Virus record (IMG/VR): IMGVR_UViG_3300042485_000867
Coordinates: 1-30,607 of that record
DNA: 30,607 nt
Source of the DNA: a virus
Strand: one strand, 5' to 3'
Below the pieces are notes generated by a model, which made no database searches, was not told where the DNA came from, and was given only the letters and a program-made list of their open reading frames with translations. This document shows positions 1 through 6,592 of the stretch, in pieces. Every line of letters begins with the position of its first letter. The first letter of the stretch is position 1. Position numbers and translations under genes: made by a program.

Positions 1-127
1 CACAAAAACAATTTAATGAATTACTTGATAATGAATTAACAAAAGCATATTGGTATTCAAAATCTTTGTCAAAATCTGAATATTATGAATTTATTGAATT
101 ACAAAAACAATTTCTTTTTCAAGAGTA
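1..127. repeat. Left copy of 127-bp terminal direct repeat (circular join)
   Basis: The first 127 bases are identical to the last 127 bases of the window (30481-30607). Removing one copy gives a circle of 30,480 bases with an intact 51-codon gene across the join. The length 127 equals a common maximum assembler k-mer, so this is most simply an assembly overlap of a circular or circularly permuted genome rather than a physical phage end. Confidence 0.95.
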
Positions 128-143
128 CAAAATAAAAAAATAA
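1..143 (+). CDS. C-terminal part of small early protein spanning the circular join
   Basis: This is the 3' part of a 51-residue protein whose ATG is at 30468; the reading frame here begins with the codon at position 3 and ends with TAA at 141-143. The product is small, charged and rich in Lys, Gln, Glu and Tyr. I see no domain, signal peptide or membrane segment. It sits between two paralogous small genes (30292-30462 and 204-401) in what looks like an early operon. The function is unknown. Only this C-terminal part is present at the left end because the circular genome was cut within the gene. Confidence 0.75.
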   Translation, partial: QKQFNELLDNELTKAYWYSKSLSKSEYYEFIELQKQFLFQEYKIKK

Positions 144-156
144 TAATAAACAAGGG

Positions 157-184
157 GTGCGACTTGGTAACGCACATTTTTTTT
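157..184 (+). terminator. Weak intrinsic terminator or attenuator
   Basis: GTGCG (157-161) pairs with CGCAC (171-175) across a 9-base loop, followed after one A by eight T (177-184). It lies between the join-spanning gene and the next small gene. The stem is only 5 bp, so it may attenuate rather than end transcription of the early operon. Confidence 0.45.
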
Positions 185-203
185 AAACTCAAAAACAAAC
201 GCT

Positions 204-401
204 ATGAAAAACTTAACAAACAAAGATTATCAATTAACTGAAAAATGCTTAGAGCATTTAGGAGATTTTAGTAAAGAACAATTACTTGAGGAAATGGAAC
301 AATTATTATTATGTCTTGCCGAAAGAGATTGCGATTTGCAATTATTACATAGTCATTATTTAAATAACGGATTAAGAAAAAAATTAAACTCAACGCTATG
401 A
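204..401 (+). CDS. Small early protein, paralogue of the 30292 gene
   Basis: A 65-residue, charged, mostly helical protein with no recognised domain. Its first 45 residues match the 56-residue product at 30292-30462 closely: both share the stretches LTNKDY, KCLEHL and LLEEMEQLLL. The two genes therefore arose by duplication. The start is preceded by AAACGCT, as in three neighbouring genes. The stop overlaps the next start as ATGA (398-401), which suggests translational coupling. The function is unknown; the position suggests a host-takeover or early accessory role, which is inference only. Confidence 0.75.
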   Translation: MKNLTNKDYQLTEKCLEHLGDFSKEQLLEEMEQLLLCLAERDCDLQLLHSHYLNNGLRKKLNSTL

Positions 402-556
402 AAAACTTTAAAATTAAATATCAAGATAAAAATCAAAAAGAATTGTTTACAAGTATTATCAAAGCGCATAATTTAAAAGACGCTACAAATTGCGCTGAAT
501 ATCACCTTAAAATTTATAACAAAGATTTAATCACTTATACAATAACTGAATTATGA
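398..556 (+). CDS. Small early protein, unknown function
   Basis: This 52-residue ORF starts in the ATGA overlap with the preceding gene and ends in an ATGA overlap with the next (553-556). The start context CAACGCTATGAAA matches that of three other early genes. The product is basic, with the central motif AHNLKDATNCAEYHLKIY, and shows no signal peptide or membrane segment. I do not recognise the family. The double coupling and shared start motif support it as a real gene. Confidence 0.65.
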   Translation: MKNFKIKYQDKNQKELFTSIIKAHNLKDATNCAEYHLKIYNKDLITYTITEL

Positions 557-669
557 AAAAACTAATCGATTATTTTACACCAACCAACGAGGACGATGTT
601 TATCTTGGAAAGGGAATGCTTATAATGATAGGCGCATTATTAATTATTATTTATTTAGCAAACATATGA
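553..669 (+). CDS. Small single-pass membrane protein
   Basis: A 38-residue ORF coupled by ATGA overlaps to both neighbours. The N-terminal half is polar (KKLIDYFTPTNEDD). The C-terminal half is one hydrophobic segment, about residues 20-37, rich in Ile, Leu and Met, long enough to span the inner membrane. The function is unknown. Tiny early membrane proteins are common in phages and may act on the host envelope or in superinfection control, but nothing here shows that. Confidence 0.6.
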   Translation: MKKLIDYFTPTNEDDVYLGKGMLIMIGALLIIIYLANI

Positions 670-878
670 AAGATTTAAAAGAACGACACCAGGCTTGTAT
701 TAAAACTATTGATTTAATTATTGAAGGCGAAAGAACTTTAAATGAAATGATTTGGAGCAATGGTAGAAACAACGAACAAGGATTGATTCCTTATCATTCC
801 GAGGATGAGATAAGAGCCGAAATGAGAGCAATTAAAAGATTGCAAGAACGATACAATTTACTAACTGCAAAACTTTAA
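666..878 (+). CDS. Small helical early protein, unknown function
   Basis: A 70-residue charged protein starting in the ATGA overlap with the small membrane protein gene. Both ends look helical or coiled-coil (KDLKERHQACIKTIDLII near the N-terminus; EIRAEMRAIKRLQERYNLL near the C-terminus), with a Gly/Asn-rich middle. No catalytic motif is visible. Proteins of this shape, with a C-terminal helix of alternating Arg, Glu and Leu, are often small oligomerising phage accessory proteins. The function is unknown. Confidence 0.7.
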   Translation: MKDLKERHQACIKTIDLIIEGERTLNEMIWSNGRNNEQGLIPYHSEDEIRAEMRAIKRLQERYNLLTAKL

Positions 879-881
879 AAG

Positions 882-1205
882 ATGAACGAGAAAGAATACG
901 AATTTACAAATAACACTTGCGAGGTATGGTATACCGACGAGGATGGAGGAGTTCAATTTATAGCCAATTTTGATTGGCGCTTTGGTCGATGGGATTTTGA
1001 AGGAAATATTGAGATTGAAGTTGAGCTCGTTGATTCATATCAAATCATTAATGGAATCAAGCATTATTTTTATCCAAGCGTTGCCGAGGTGAGAGAAATG
1101 GTTGAATATATTCAAGACCATATCTTGGAAGATCCAAACGACTTTGGCTTTGAATCATTTATTGATGACGAAAGAGATTTTCAAAACGACCAATTATTTT
1201 ATTAA
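882..1205 (+). CDS. Acidic early protein, unknown function
   Basis: A 107-residue, strongly acidic and aromatic protein. The N-terminal half looks like a beta-sheet domain with many Trp and Phe (VWYTDEDGGVQF, DWRFGRWDFEG). The C-terminal half has a helix (PSVAEVREMVEYIQDHILED) and an Asp/Glu-rich tail. No signal, membrane segment or known active site is visible. It starts 3 bases after the previous stop. The high negative charge would suit a DNA mimic or inhibitor of a DNA-binding host protein, but that is speculation; I do not recognise the family. Confidence 0.75.
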   Translation: MNEKEYEFTNNTCEVWYTDEDGGVQFIANFDWRFGRWDFEGNIEIEVELVDSYQIINGIKHYFYPSVAEVREMVEYIQDHILEDPNDFGFESFIDDERDFQNDQLFY

Positions 1206-1206
1206 G

Positions 1207-1386
1207 ATGGAAAATATATTTATACCAACAACATTCAGCATCAAAAGAAAAATGATGTGGTGGCGAAATCAATCCTCTCAAGAAGACAAGGGAGGAAGTT
1301 TTGACTTAGACCTTTACATTGCCTATTTAGAGGCTCAAGATGACTATTTAAATCCTAAAAAACAAGACGATGACAAACAAAATTGA
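1207..1386 (+). CDS. Small hydrophilic early protein
   Basis: This 59-residue ORF is read from ATG 1207, one base after the previous stop. An upstream ATG at 1102 is in frame but lies wholly inside the preceding gene, so 1207 is preferred. The sequence has a basic, Trp-rich part (KRKMMWWRNQSSQED), an aromatic stretch (DLDLYIAYLEAQDDYL) and a charged tail. It overlaps the next gene by 17 bases. No family is recognised. Confidence 0.6.
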   Translation: MENIFIPTTFSIKRKMMWWRNQSSQEDKGGSFDLDLYIAYLEAQDDYLNPKKQDDDKQN

Positions 1387-1618
1387 ACAACGGAGAGAAT
1401 TCAATAATGAGGCAATAACGCAACAATGGTTGTTTGCTGATATGAATGGAAATTTAACATTAAAACAATACCTAAATTTTAGAGAATGGTATATTAACCG
1501 ATGTAAAGAATTATTCGCTTATAATAAGAATACAATAATGAGACACTTTGACTCTTTTTTCTTAGTATATGGATTTGATATTTTACAGCAAAAAACAAAC
1601 GGAGATGAAATCATTTAA
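1370..1618 (+). CDS. Small early protein, unknown function
   Basis: An 82-residue protein, Asn/Gln-rich at the N-terminus, then aromatic and helical (LTLKQYLNFREWYINRCKELF, residues 30-50). No domain is recognised. It overlaps the genes on either side, by 17 bases upstream and 14 bases downstream, consistent with the tightly packed early operon. Its function is unknown. Confidence 0.65.
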   Translation: MTNKIEQRREFNNEAITQQWLFADMNGNLTLKQYLNFREWYINRCKELFAYNKNTIMRHFDSFFLVYGFDILQQKTNGDEII

Positions 1619-1754
1619 ATTAACTTATTCAATTGAGGGTAATGTAATTGAGACGCATTACTTTCCATCTCGCAACCTGGCTCTTTGGAAACAACGCCAA
1701 TTGCACGGAGACGGCAATCATTACCGAGGGACTTTTAAAATAACTATCCAATGA
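1605..1754 (+). CDS. Small early protein, unknown function
   Basis: A 49-residue protein from ATG 1605 (AACGGAG ATG AAATC). An in-frame ATG at 1569 would lengthen it but overlaps the previous gene more deeply, so 1605 is preferred. The sequence looks like a small beta-rich fold (SFKLTYSIEGNVIETHYFPS) followed by a basic part with RNLALWKQRQLHGDG. It ends in an ATGA overlap with the methyltransferase start at 1751 and is probably co-translated with it. Confidence 0.6.
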   Translation: MKSFKLTYSIEGNVIETHYFPSRNLALWKQRQLHGDGNHYRGTFKITIQ

Positions 1755-3097
1755 AAGTAGGGAGCGATTTTAGTGGAGTCGGAGCATTCGACCAAGCACT
1801 TAAAAGATTAGGTATTGAATACCAAACGATTTTTGCTTGCGATATGGATAAATATGCGAGAGATACTTTTGTTCATAATTACGGGGAGCCAGGTTACTTT
1901 CCTATGAATGTATATGACCGAGAGATTCCAAGTGAATCACTTGATATATATATGACATCTCCTCCTTGTCAATCATTTTCATTGGCTGGAAAGAGATTAG
2001 GCAAAGAAGATAAAAGAGGAATCTTGTTTTTCAATTCTCACGAATTTATTCAAGTAAACAAACCGAGATATTTTATCTTTGAGAATGTCAAAGGATTGCT
2101 TTCCGATGACAATGGAAAAACTTTTAATGAATGGATAAATTTATTAGGAGGAAAGTCGGTTAATGGATTACCAATTTTATTCCCTTATGACGGTTCTCTT
2201 AATTATCATTTATATTGGAAAGTTTTAAATTCAAAAGATTTCGGAGTTCCTCAAAATAGAGAGCGAGTTTTCTTGATTGGAATACGAGACGACGAGGATA
2301 ATAATTTTCAATTTCCTAAAGGTGAATATTTGACTAAAAAATTGAAGGATGTTCTTGAGGACAATGTTCAAGATAAATATTTTTTAAGTGAGAAGATGTT
2401 CTCCCATTTAATAAATCACGAAAGGAGCAAAGAATTCATTAATGAAGACACTCAAAATGTCAATACAATTACATCAAATTATTCAAAACAAAGTTCGGAT
2501 TTGCAATATTTAAAAGTAAATTCAGCAACTTTGAAAGGATATGAAAGCGCAACTTTTGGAGATTCAATATCTCTTTCTCATCCTGGATCTCAAACAAGAA
2601 GAGGACGAGTTGGGAATCAAATTGCACAAACAATTGACTCGAGCTCAATACAAGGAGTCGTTCAAATAAATCCAAGTAAAGAAAGCGGAGGAAAACAACC
2701 ATATCAACAAAATAGGATTTATGATTCAAATGGATTGATTCCAGCGCTTATGTCAAATTTAGGAGGAGACCGCAGTCATAATATTTTGTATGATAATAAA
2801 AGATTAAATGAAACAATACAAAAAAATGATTTACCAAACGGAGAGGTCAAGGCAATTGATACATATAATCGAAAAGTACACGACAACGCTCCGACATTAA
2901 GCGAGCCTCATCATAATACGACGAGATTATGGGATGGATTTAAAATCCGTCGATTAACTCCTCGAGAATGCTTTCGATTGATGGACTTTCCAGATTCATT
3001 CACTTGGCGAGTAAGTGATTCGCAAGCATATAAACAAGCCGGTAATTCAATCGTGGTAAATGTACTTTATAATATTTTAAAACAACTAATCAAATGA
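1751..3097 (+). CDS. C5-cytosine-specific DNA methyltransferase
   Basis: This enzyme transfers a methyl group from S-adenosylmethionine to carbon 5 of cytosine in a specific DNA site. The 448-residue sequence shows the ordered family motifs: motif I DFSGVGAFDQAL (residues 6-17, cofactor binding), motif IV PPCQSFS (71-77, catalytic Cys73), motif VI ENV (111-113), motif VIII QNRERVF (168-174), and motif X QAGNSIVVNVL near the C-terminus (from residue 429). The long region of about residues 190-395 is the expected target-recognition region. No restriction endonuclease lies beside it, so it is an orphan enzyme that probably protects phage DNA from host nucleases. The target is not readable from sequence. 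It is coupled by overlap to both neighbours. Confidence 0.93.
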   Translation: MKVGSDFSGVGAFDQALKRLGIEYQTIFACDMDKYARDTFVHNYGEPGYFPMNVYDREIPSESLDIYMTSPPCQSFSLAGKRLGKEDKRGILFFNSHEFIQVNKPRYFIFENVKGLLSDDNGKTFNEWINLLGGKSVNGLPILFPYDGSLNYHLYWKVLNSKDFGVPQNRERVFLIGIRDDEDNNFQFPKGEYLTKKLKDVLEDNVQDKYFLSEKMFSHLINHERSKEFINEDTQNVNTITSNYSKQSSDLQYLKVNSATLKGYESATFGDSISLSHPGSQTRRGRVGNQIAQTIDSSSIQGVVQINPSKESGGKQPYQQNRIYDSNGLIPALMSNLGGDRSHNILYDNKRLNETIQKNDLPNGEVKAIDTYNRKVHDNAPTLSEPHHNTTRLWDGFKIRRLTPRECFRLMDFPDSFTWRVSDSQAYKQAGNSIVVNVLYNILKQLIK

Positions 3098-3447
3098 CAA
3101 GAATAGACGAAATAAAAGAGATAATATTGAAAGAGGGATTGCATATTCCAAACCGACAACGAGAGAAAGTTTATCGAAGGTTTTACATTGCTAATTTATT
3201 GAGACGAGAGGGATTAATGCTCAAAGAAATCGGAGAGATTTTAAATCGTCATCACTCATCAATCATTCATTACATTTCAAGCCATAAATATTGGACAAAA
3301 ATCAAGGACGAACAATATATTGATTATACAATCGACTTGATGGAAATGCCTCCCATTAAAAATACATTAAAACAAGAAATCTTGAAAGTAAAAACGATTA
3401 AACAATTGAATGAACTAAAAAATAAAATTGATGAGTTTGTTTATTGA
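3094..3447 (+). CDS. DnaA domain IV-like DNA-binding protein
   Basis: This 117-residue protein carries a helix-turn-helix resembling the C-terminal DNA-binding domain of the replication initiator DnaA. Residues 29-62 contain ANLLRREGLMLKEIGEILNR followed by HHSSIIHY, which parallels the signature in which DnaA has (G)RDHTTVLHA. The AAA+ ATPase domain of DnaA is absent, so it cannot be a full initiator. It lies directly upstream of the iteron region at 3525-3782, so the natural guess is that it binds those repeats to help open the origin or to repress local promoters. It overlaps the methyltransferase stop (ATGA). The fold is fairly certain; the role is inference. Confidence 0.75.
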   Translation: MTRIDEIKEIILKEGLHIPNRQREKVYRRFYIANLLRREGLMLKEIGEILNRHHSSIIHYISSHKYWTKIKDEQYIDYTIDLMEMPPIKNTLKQEILKVKTIKQLNELKNKIDEFVY

Positions 3448-3466
3448 TTAAATTTACTTATATTTG
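3436..3466 (+). promoter_or_regulatory. Promoter, Bacteroidota type (TTTG-N19-TATATTTG)
   Basis: TTTG at 3436-3439 is followed by exactly 19 bases and then TATATTTG at 3459-3466. This matches the Bacteroidota housekeeping consensus TTTG-N19-TAnnTTTG. Transcription should start near 3473, within 20 bases of a terminator hairpin, so it would make an RNA of about 50 bases unless readthrough occurs. Confidence 0.6.
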
Positions 3467-3490
3467 GCCTTTCATAGTGTTTAAAGGTTG

Positions 3491-3521
3491 AGAGCCTCTC
3501 GTAATTGGGAGGCTTTTTTTA
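3491..3521 (+). terminator. Intrinsic terminator after the DnaA-like gene
   Basis: AGCCTC (3493-3498) pairs with GAGGCT (3509-3514), extended inward by a G-T wobble and a C-G pair around the loop GTAATT. Seven T follow (3514-3520). It would end transcripts from the early operon and from the promoter at 3436-3466, insulating the origin region. Confidence 0.85.
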
Positions 3522-3524
3522 TTC

Positions 3525-3782
3525 CGTGACGATCCAGGGCAAAGCGTGACGATAAAAAAAACATCGTCACGGCCTTAAAGTCAATAGGAGTAAAGGTATA
3601 AGGTAAAAGCGTGACGATGACGATAATTTTTTACTCGCATTCTATGGAAAAATATATAAATGTGTTTTTTTTTGAATTTTTTTTTATTTTTATCGTCACA
3701 TCGTCACGCTATCGCTGAAAGTCAATCCAGTATTGATTTATAGCCGTGACGATAAAATTTCACATCGTCACGCATCGACACG
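3525..3782. other. Putative replication origin with nine CGTGACGAT iterons
   Basis: The nonamer CGTGACGAT occurs at 3525, 3545, 3610 and 3745 on the + strand. It occurs as ATCGTCACG at 3563, 3700 and 3764, with near copies at 3692 (ATCGTCACA) and 3774 (ATCGACACG). Two head-to-head pairs (3545/3563 and 3745/3764) are separated by 9-10 AT-rich bases and could form cruciforms. The sites at 3610 and 3692/3700 flank an almost pure AT stretch (3625-3691), like a DNA unwinding element. The region is non-coding, lies between the DnaA-like gene and the primase-helicase, and is the only such cluster seen. Together these suggest an iteron-type origin, possibly doubling as an operator for the replication gene. 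Confidence 0.7.
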
Positions 3783-3829
3783 CTTTTAAATTATTTTTAT
3801 TTAAATGTTTTATGAATGAAATTTAATAC

Positions 3830-3837
3830 TATATTTG
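3830..3837 (+). promoter_or_regulatory. Promoter -7 element for the replication leader
   Basis: TATATTTG at 3830-3837 matches the Bacteroidota -7 consensus TAnnTTTG. No clear TTTG is found 19 bases upstream, only a T-rich TGTTTTA at about 3806-3812. The predicted start of transcription is about 3844-3847, which coincides with the first bases of the pseudoknot element below. The proximity of the iterons (last at 3774-3782) suggests that iteron binding could repress it. Confidence 0.5.
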
Positions 3838-3846
3838 TCAATATAT

Positions 3847-3919
3847 GATGCAGTATAAAAAAAAATTTAAGCCATTGGCCGAGTACCGACTGCATCCGGG
3901 AAAGGCCGTGGCTTTTTTT
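3847..3919 (+). ncRNA. Structured leader RNA: predicted pseudoknot plus terminator before the replication gene
   Basis: Two helices cross each other. GATGCAGT (3847-3854) is perfectly complementary to ACTGCATC (3889-3896). AAGCCA..GGCC (3869-3880) pairs with GGCC.TGGCTT (3904-3914). Their order is a-b-a'-b', an H-type pseudoknot. ACTGCATC also forms the exact 8-base loop of a CCG/CGG mini-hairpin (3886-3888 with 3897-3899). Seven T follow the second helix (3913-3919), so it can act as an intrinsic terminator. It starts at the predicted transcription start and ends 12 bases before the primase-helicase start. It is probably a cis-acting attenuator or a small RNA controlling replication. No known riboswitch or ribozyme consensus was recognised. 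Confidence 0.6.
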
Positions 3920-3931
3920 AACCTATGAAAA

Positions 3932-6337
3932 ATGTCAATACCTAAATTATCCGTATTTAAAAGCCTCTTTAATTCAAAAGATACTCCATACACGATGACG
4001 ATTATCGATGTATATGAAAGAATCAAAAACGGCTATTCCGAACTTAACACAAAGATTCTTTCCCTCCGTCAAATGGATGAGTCAAGCGAGGAACATCGAC
4101 AATTAAAAAATTCACTCCTTGCAATAATGTTTAATGGAATATTCTCCGAAAGGAATGACAATGGACTCGTTGAGCATTCCGGACTTTGCGTTCTTGATTT
4201 CGACGATTATCCCGATGCCGTTACAATGGCCAATGAACGGCAAAAATTAATAGAATGTCCATTTGTTATGCTTGTATTTACCTCTCCGGGAGGAAAGGGA
4301 TTAAAGGTTGTCATTAGAATACCAAAGAGTACAAAGTCGGAACATAAAAGAAGATTCCAAGCATTCGAAAAGTACCTCCAAAGTGATTACTTTGACAAGT
4401 CATCTTGCAATGTGTCGAGAGTTTGTTTTGAATCTTTTGATCCAGATGCTTACTTGAATGAATTTTGTGACGAGTTCCAAGGAATTGACCAAGAAAAGGG
4501 ATTTGAATTTCACGAAAAAACTCCGACTTGTATATTGAACGACGAGGATAAGATAATTGATAGGATAATGAAATTTGATTTTGGATGTTCATTTATCGAA
4601 GGGAGTCGGAATCAATATATTTTTAAAGTATCGGCTTGCTTTTGTGAGTATTCAATTTCAAAAGATACGGCCGAATATTATTTGAGCCGATTTGTGTCCA
4701 AAGATTTCACTCAATCGGAATTAGTTACCACGATTAAAAGCGCTTATAAGAAGGCGACTGCTGGAATAAAATACTTTGAAGATAACGAGCTCGTTTCAAA
4801 GGTCAAATTAAAACTAAAACAAGGAGTCAATCCGAGAGATATTAAAAAGCAATTGAATGTTGAGGACGATATAATTGACGACATAAAAATTGAAGTTGAT
4901 TCAAGCGAGGATATATTTTGGACGATTGAACAAAAGAAAAACGGAGGAGAAAACATCTCAATTGAGCCGTTAAAATATGCCGAGTTTTTAGTAAAGCACG
5001 GTTTTAATAAGTATTATCCGGAGCAAGCCGAACGGCCTACATTCGTCCGAGTTCGGGAGAACAAAGTTCGCTTGTCATCCTCCGAGCAAATCAAGGATTT
5101 TGTTTTGCAGTATCTTATAAGTCGAGGAGAGATATCCGTTTGGAATTATTGCTCGAAATCTCCTTATCTATTTAATGAGAATCATTTAAATATGATTGAT
5201 TCAATTAATTTAAAGATGTTACAAGATACCAAGGATTCCGCTTATCTCCCATTTAAGGAGGTTGTCGTTAAGGTTTCAAAGAATGACATTGATTTACTAA
5301 AGTATATCGATGTTGATGGATATATATGGGAGAATCAAATAATAAACCGAGACTTTGTTAGGCTTGATTCATTCGAGAATGATTTTCAAGACCTGGTGTC
5401 AAAAGTTTCGGCCGAGAATCCGGAACGAATTACAGCGCTTGAATCAACTCTCGGATATCTTATTCATACCTTTAAAGATAAGACCGACCAAAAGGCAATT
5501 ATATTCAATGACCAAGAAATTAACGACAATGCGAATGGAGGCTCGGGAAAGTCTTTGATGCTTACCGCTATCGGTAACCTTAGAAGAGTCGTTAAAATTG
5601 ACGGGAAAGGCTTTAAATTGGGAGGTGATTTTGTTTACCAAAGAGTTAATTTAGATTCTCAAGTTCTCGCTTTTGACGATGTTAAAAAGAACTTTGATTT
5701 TGAGCAATTGTTTTCTATTGTATCCGAAGGAATTGCAGTCAATCGAAAGAATAAGGATGAGATATTTATTCCATTCGAACGCTCTCCAAAGATTATAATA
5801 ACGACAAATTATGTCATCTCCGGCTCTGGATCAAGCCACGACCGACGACGACACGAGCTCGAGTTCTTTCAATATTTTAATGCAAAGCGTTCTCCTTTGG
5901 ATATTTATGGCCGATTATTATTTGACCAATGGGATTCAAACGATTGGAATAAATTTGACAATTATATGATTTCGAACTTGCAAATGTTCCTCCAATTTGG
6001 ATTGACGAAAGCCGTTTCAATTAATGCCGATGCAAAGAGATTTATTCAAGCAACAAGCAAAGATTTTTTCGACTTTATTCAAGATGGAAATATTCCAGTA
6101 AATGCCCGTCATTATAATAATGCAATGATGCAATTGTTTCAAAGTGAAACAAACGGTTGGAAAGATTTGGAATCTCGACGCTTTATTAAATGGCTCGGAG
6201 AGTTTGCAAAATTCAAAGGATATGAATTAATAAAAGACCGAAATCACGGAGGCCGATTCTTTGAATTGGTTGATAATAATAAACCTAAAATCGAGGGAGA
6301 TATTTGGGATGAACTAAACGAAAAATCAATACAATGA
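3932..6337 (+). CDS. Replication protein: primase (VirE-N/BT4734-like) fused to superfamily 3 helicase
   Basis: This 801-residue protein combines primer synthesis with DNA unwinding. The N-terminal part, about residues 1-185, resembles the VirE-N/BT4734-like primase domain: LDFDDY with Asp89, Asp91 and Asp92, then SPGGKGLK at 118-125, then a conserved CFESFDPDAYLN. A helical region follows (about 200-280), then a linker. The C-terminal part is an SF3/D5-like helicase: Walker A GGSGKS (536-541), Walker B LAFDDV with Asp582 and Asp583, a TTN sensor (624-626) and the arginine-rich DRRRHE (637-642). It sits directly downstream of the iteron region and is the obvious replication initiator. An ATG at 3925 gives only a 6-codon ORF, so 3932 is the start. 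It overlaps the next gene (ATGA). Confidence 0.9.
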   Translation: MSIPKLSVFKSLFNSKDTPYTMTIIDVYERIKNGYSELNTKILSLRQMDESSEEHRQLKNSLLAIMFNGIFSERNDNGLVEHSGLCVLDFDDYPDAVTMANERQKLIECPFVMLVFTSPGGKGLKVVIRIPKSTKSEHKRRFQAFEKYLQSDYFDKSSCNVSRVCFESFDPDAYLNEFCDEFQGIDQEKGFEFHEKTPTCILNDEDKIIDRIMKFDFGCSFIEGSRNQYIFKVSACFCEYSISKDTAEYYLSRFVSKDFTQSELVTTIKSAYKKATAGIKYFEDNELVSKVKLKLKQGVNPRDIKKQLNVEDDIIDDIKIEVDSSEDIFWTIEQKKNGGENISIEPLKYAEFLVKHGFNKYYPEQAERPTFVRVRENKVRLSSSEQIKDFVLQYLISRGEISVWNYCSKSPYLFNENHLNMIDSINLKMLQDTKDSAYLPFKEVVVKVSKNDIDLLKYIDVDGYIWENQIINRDFVRLDSFENDFQDLVSKVSAENPERITALESTLGYLIHTFKDKTDQKAIIFNDQEINDNANGGSGKSLMLTAIGNLRRVVKIDGKGFKLGGDFVYQRVNLDSQVLAFDDVKKNFDFEQLFSIVSEGIAVNRKNKDEIFIPFERSPKIIITTNYVISGSGSSHDRRRHELEFFQYFNAKRSPLDIYGRLLFDQWDSNDWNKFDNYMISNLQMFLQFGLTKAVSINADAKRFIQATSKDFFDFIQDGNIPVNARHYNNAMMQLFQSETNGWKDLESRRFIKWLGEFAKFKGYELIKDRNHGGRFFELVDNNKPKIEGDIWDELNEKSIQ

Positions 6338-6591
6338 AAGGAACTAATATTCTTGATTCAATGATGAGTCAAATGACGGATGAAATGAAAGATTATCAAT
6401 TTTTAGTATCGATTGATATTCATAAAAAACTATGCGATGAATTGAAACGCTATGTAATTACTTACAAAAAGATTCGAGTAATCAATCACAAATCACTCGC
6501 AAACGATACGGCCAAACTATTGAGCAAAAGAGATATGAAAGCAAGCCTTGAGTATCTTAAAATGCTGGGAGAAATTCCTCAATTCAATTGA
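6334..6591 (+). CDS. Small helical protein, unknown function
   Basis: An 85-residue charged, helical protein that starts in the ATGA overlap with the primase-helicase. It begins with a Met-rich segment (NILDSMMSQMTDEMKDYQF). No nuclease, zinc or membrane motif is visible. The location between the primase-helicase and the VRR-NUC nuclease suggests a replication accessory role such as a helicase partner, but that is from context only. Confidence 0.65.
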   Translation: MKGTNILDSMMSQMTDEMKDYQFLVSIDIHKKLCDELKRYVITYKKIRVINHKSLANDTAKLLSKRDMKASLEYLKMLGEIPQFN

Positions 6592-6592
6592 T

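Noticed and set aside
1-127. Physical direct terminal repeat of the virion DNA
   Set aside because: Not excluded, but the length equals a standard assembly k-mer and it lies inside a small gene, so an assembly overlap is simpler.
3525-3782. CRISPR-like array because of the repeated CGTGACGAT
   Set aside because: The repeats are only 9 bases, occur in both orientations and have uneven spacing; no cas genes are present. An iteron origin fits better.
3847-3919. HDV-like, hammerhead, twister or pistol ribozyme in the replication leader
   Set aside because: The pseudoknot layout recalls some of them, but the conserved catalytic bases and required helices are missing.
3838-4026. 62-codon - strand frame over the leader RNA and replication start
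   Set aside because: It has no start context and covers the structured leader; the + strand features explain the sequence better.
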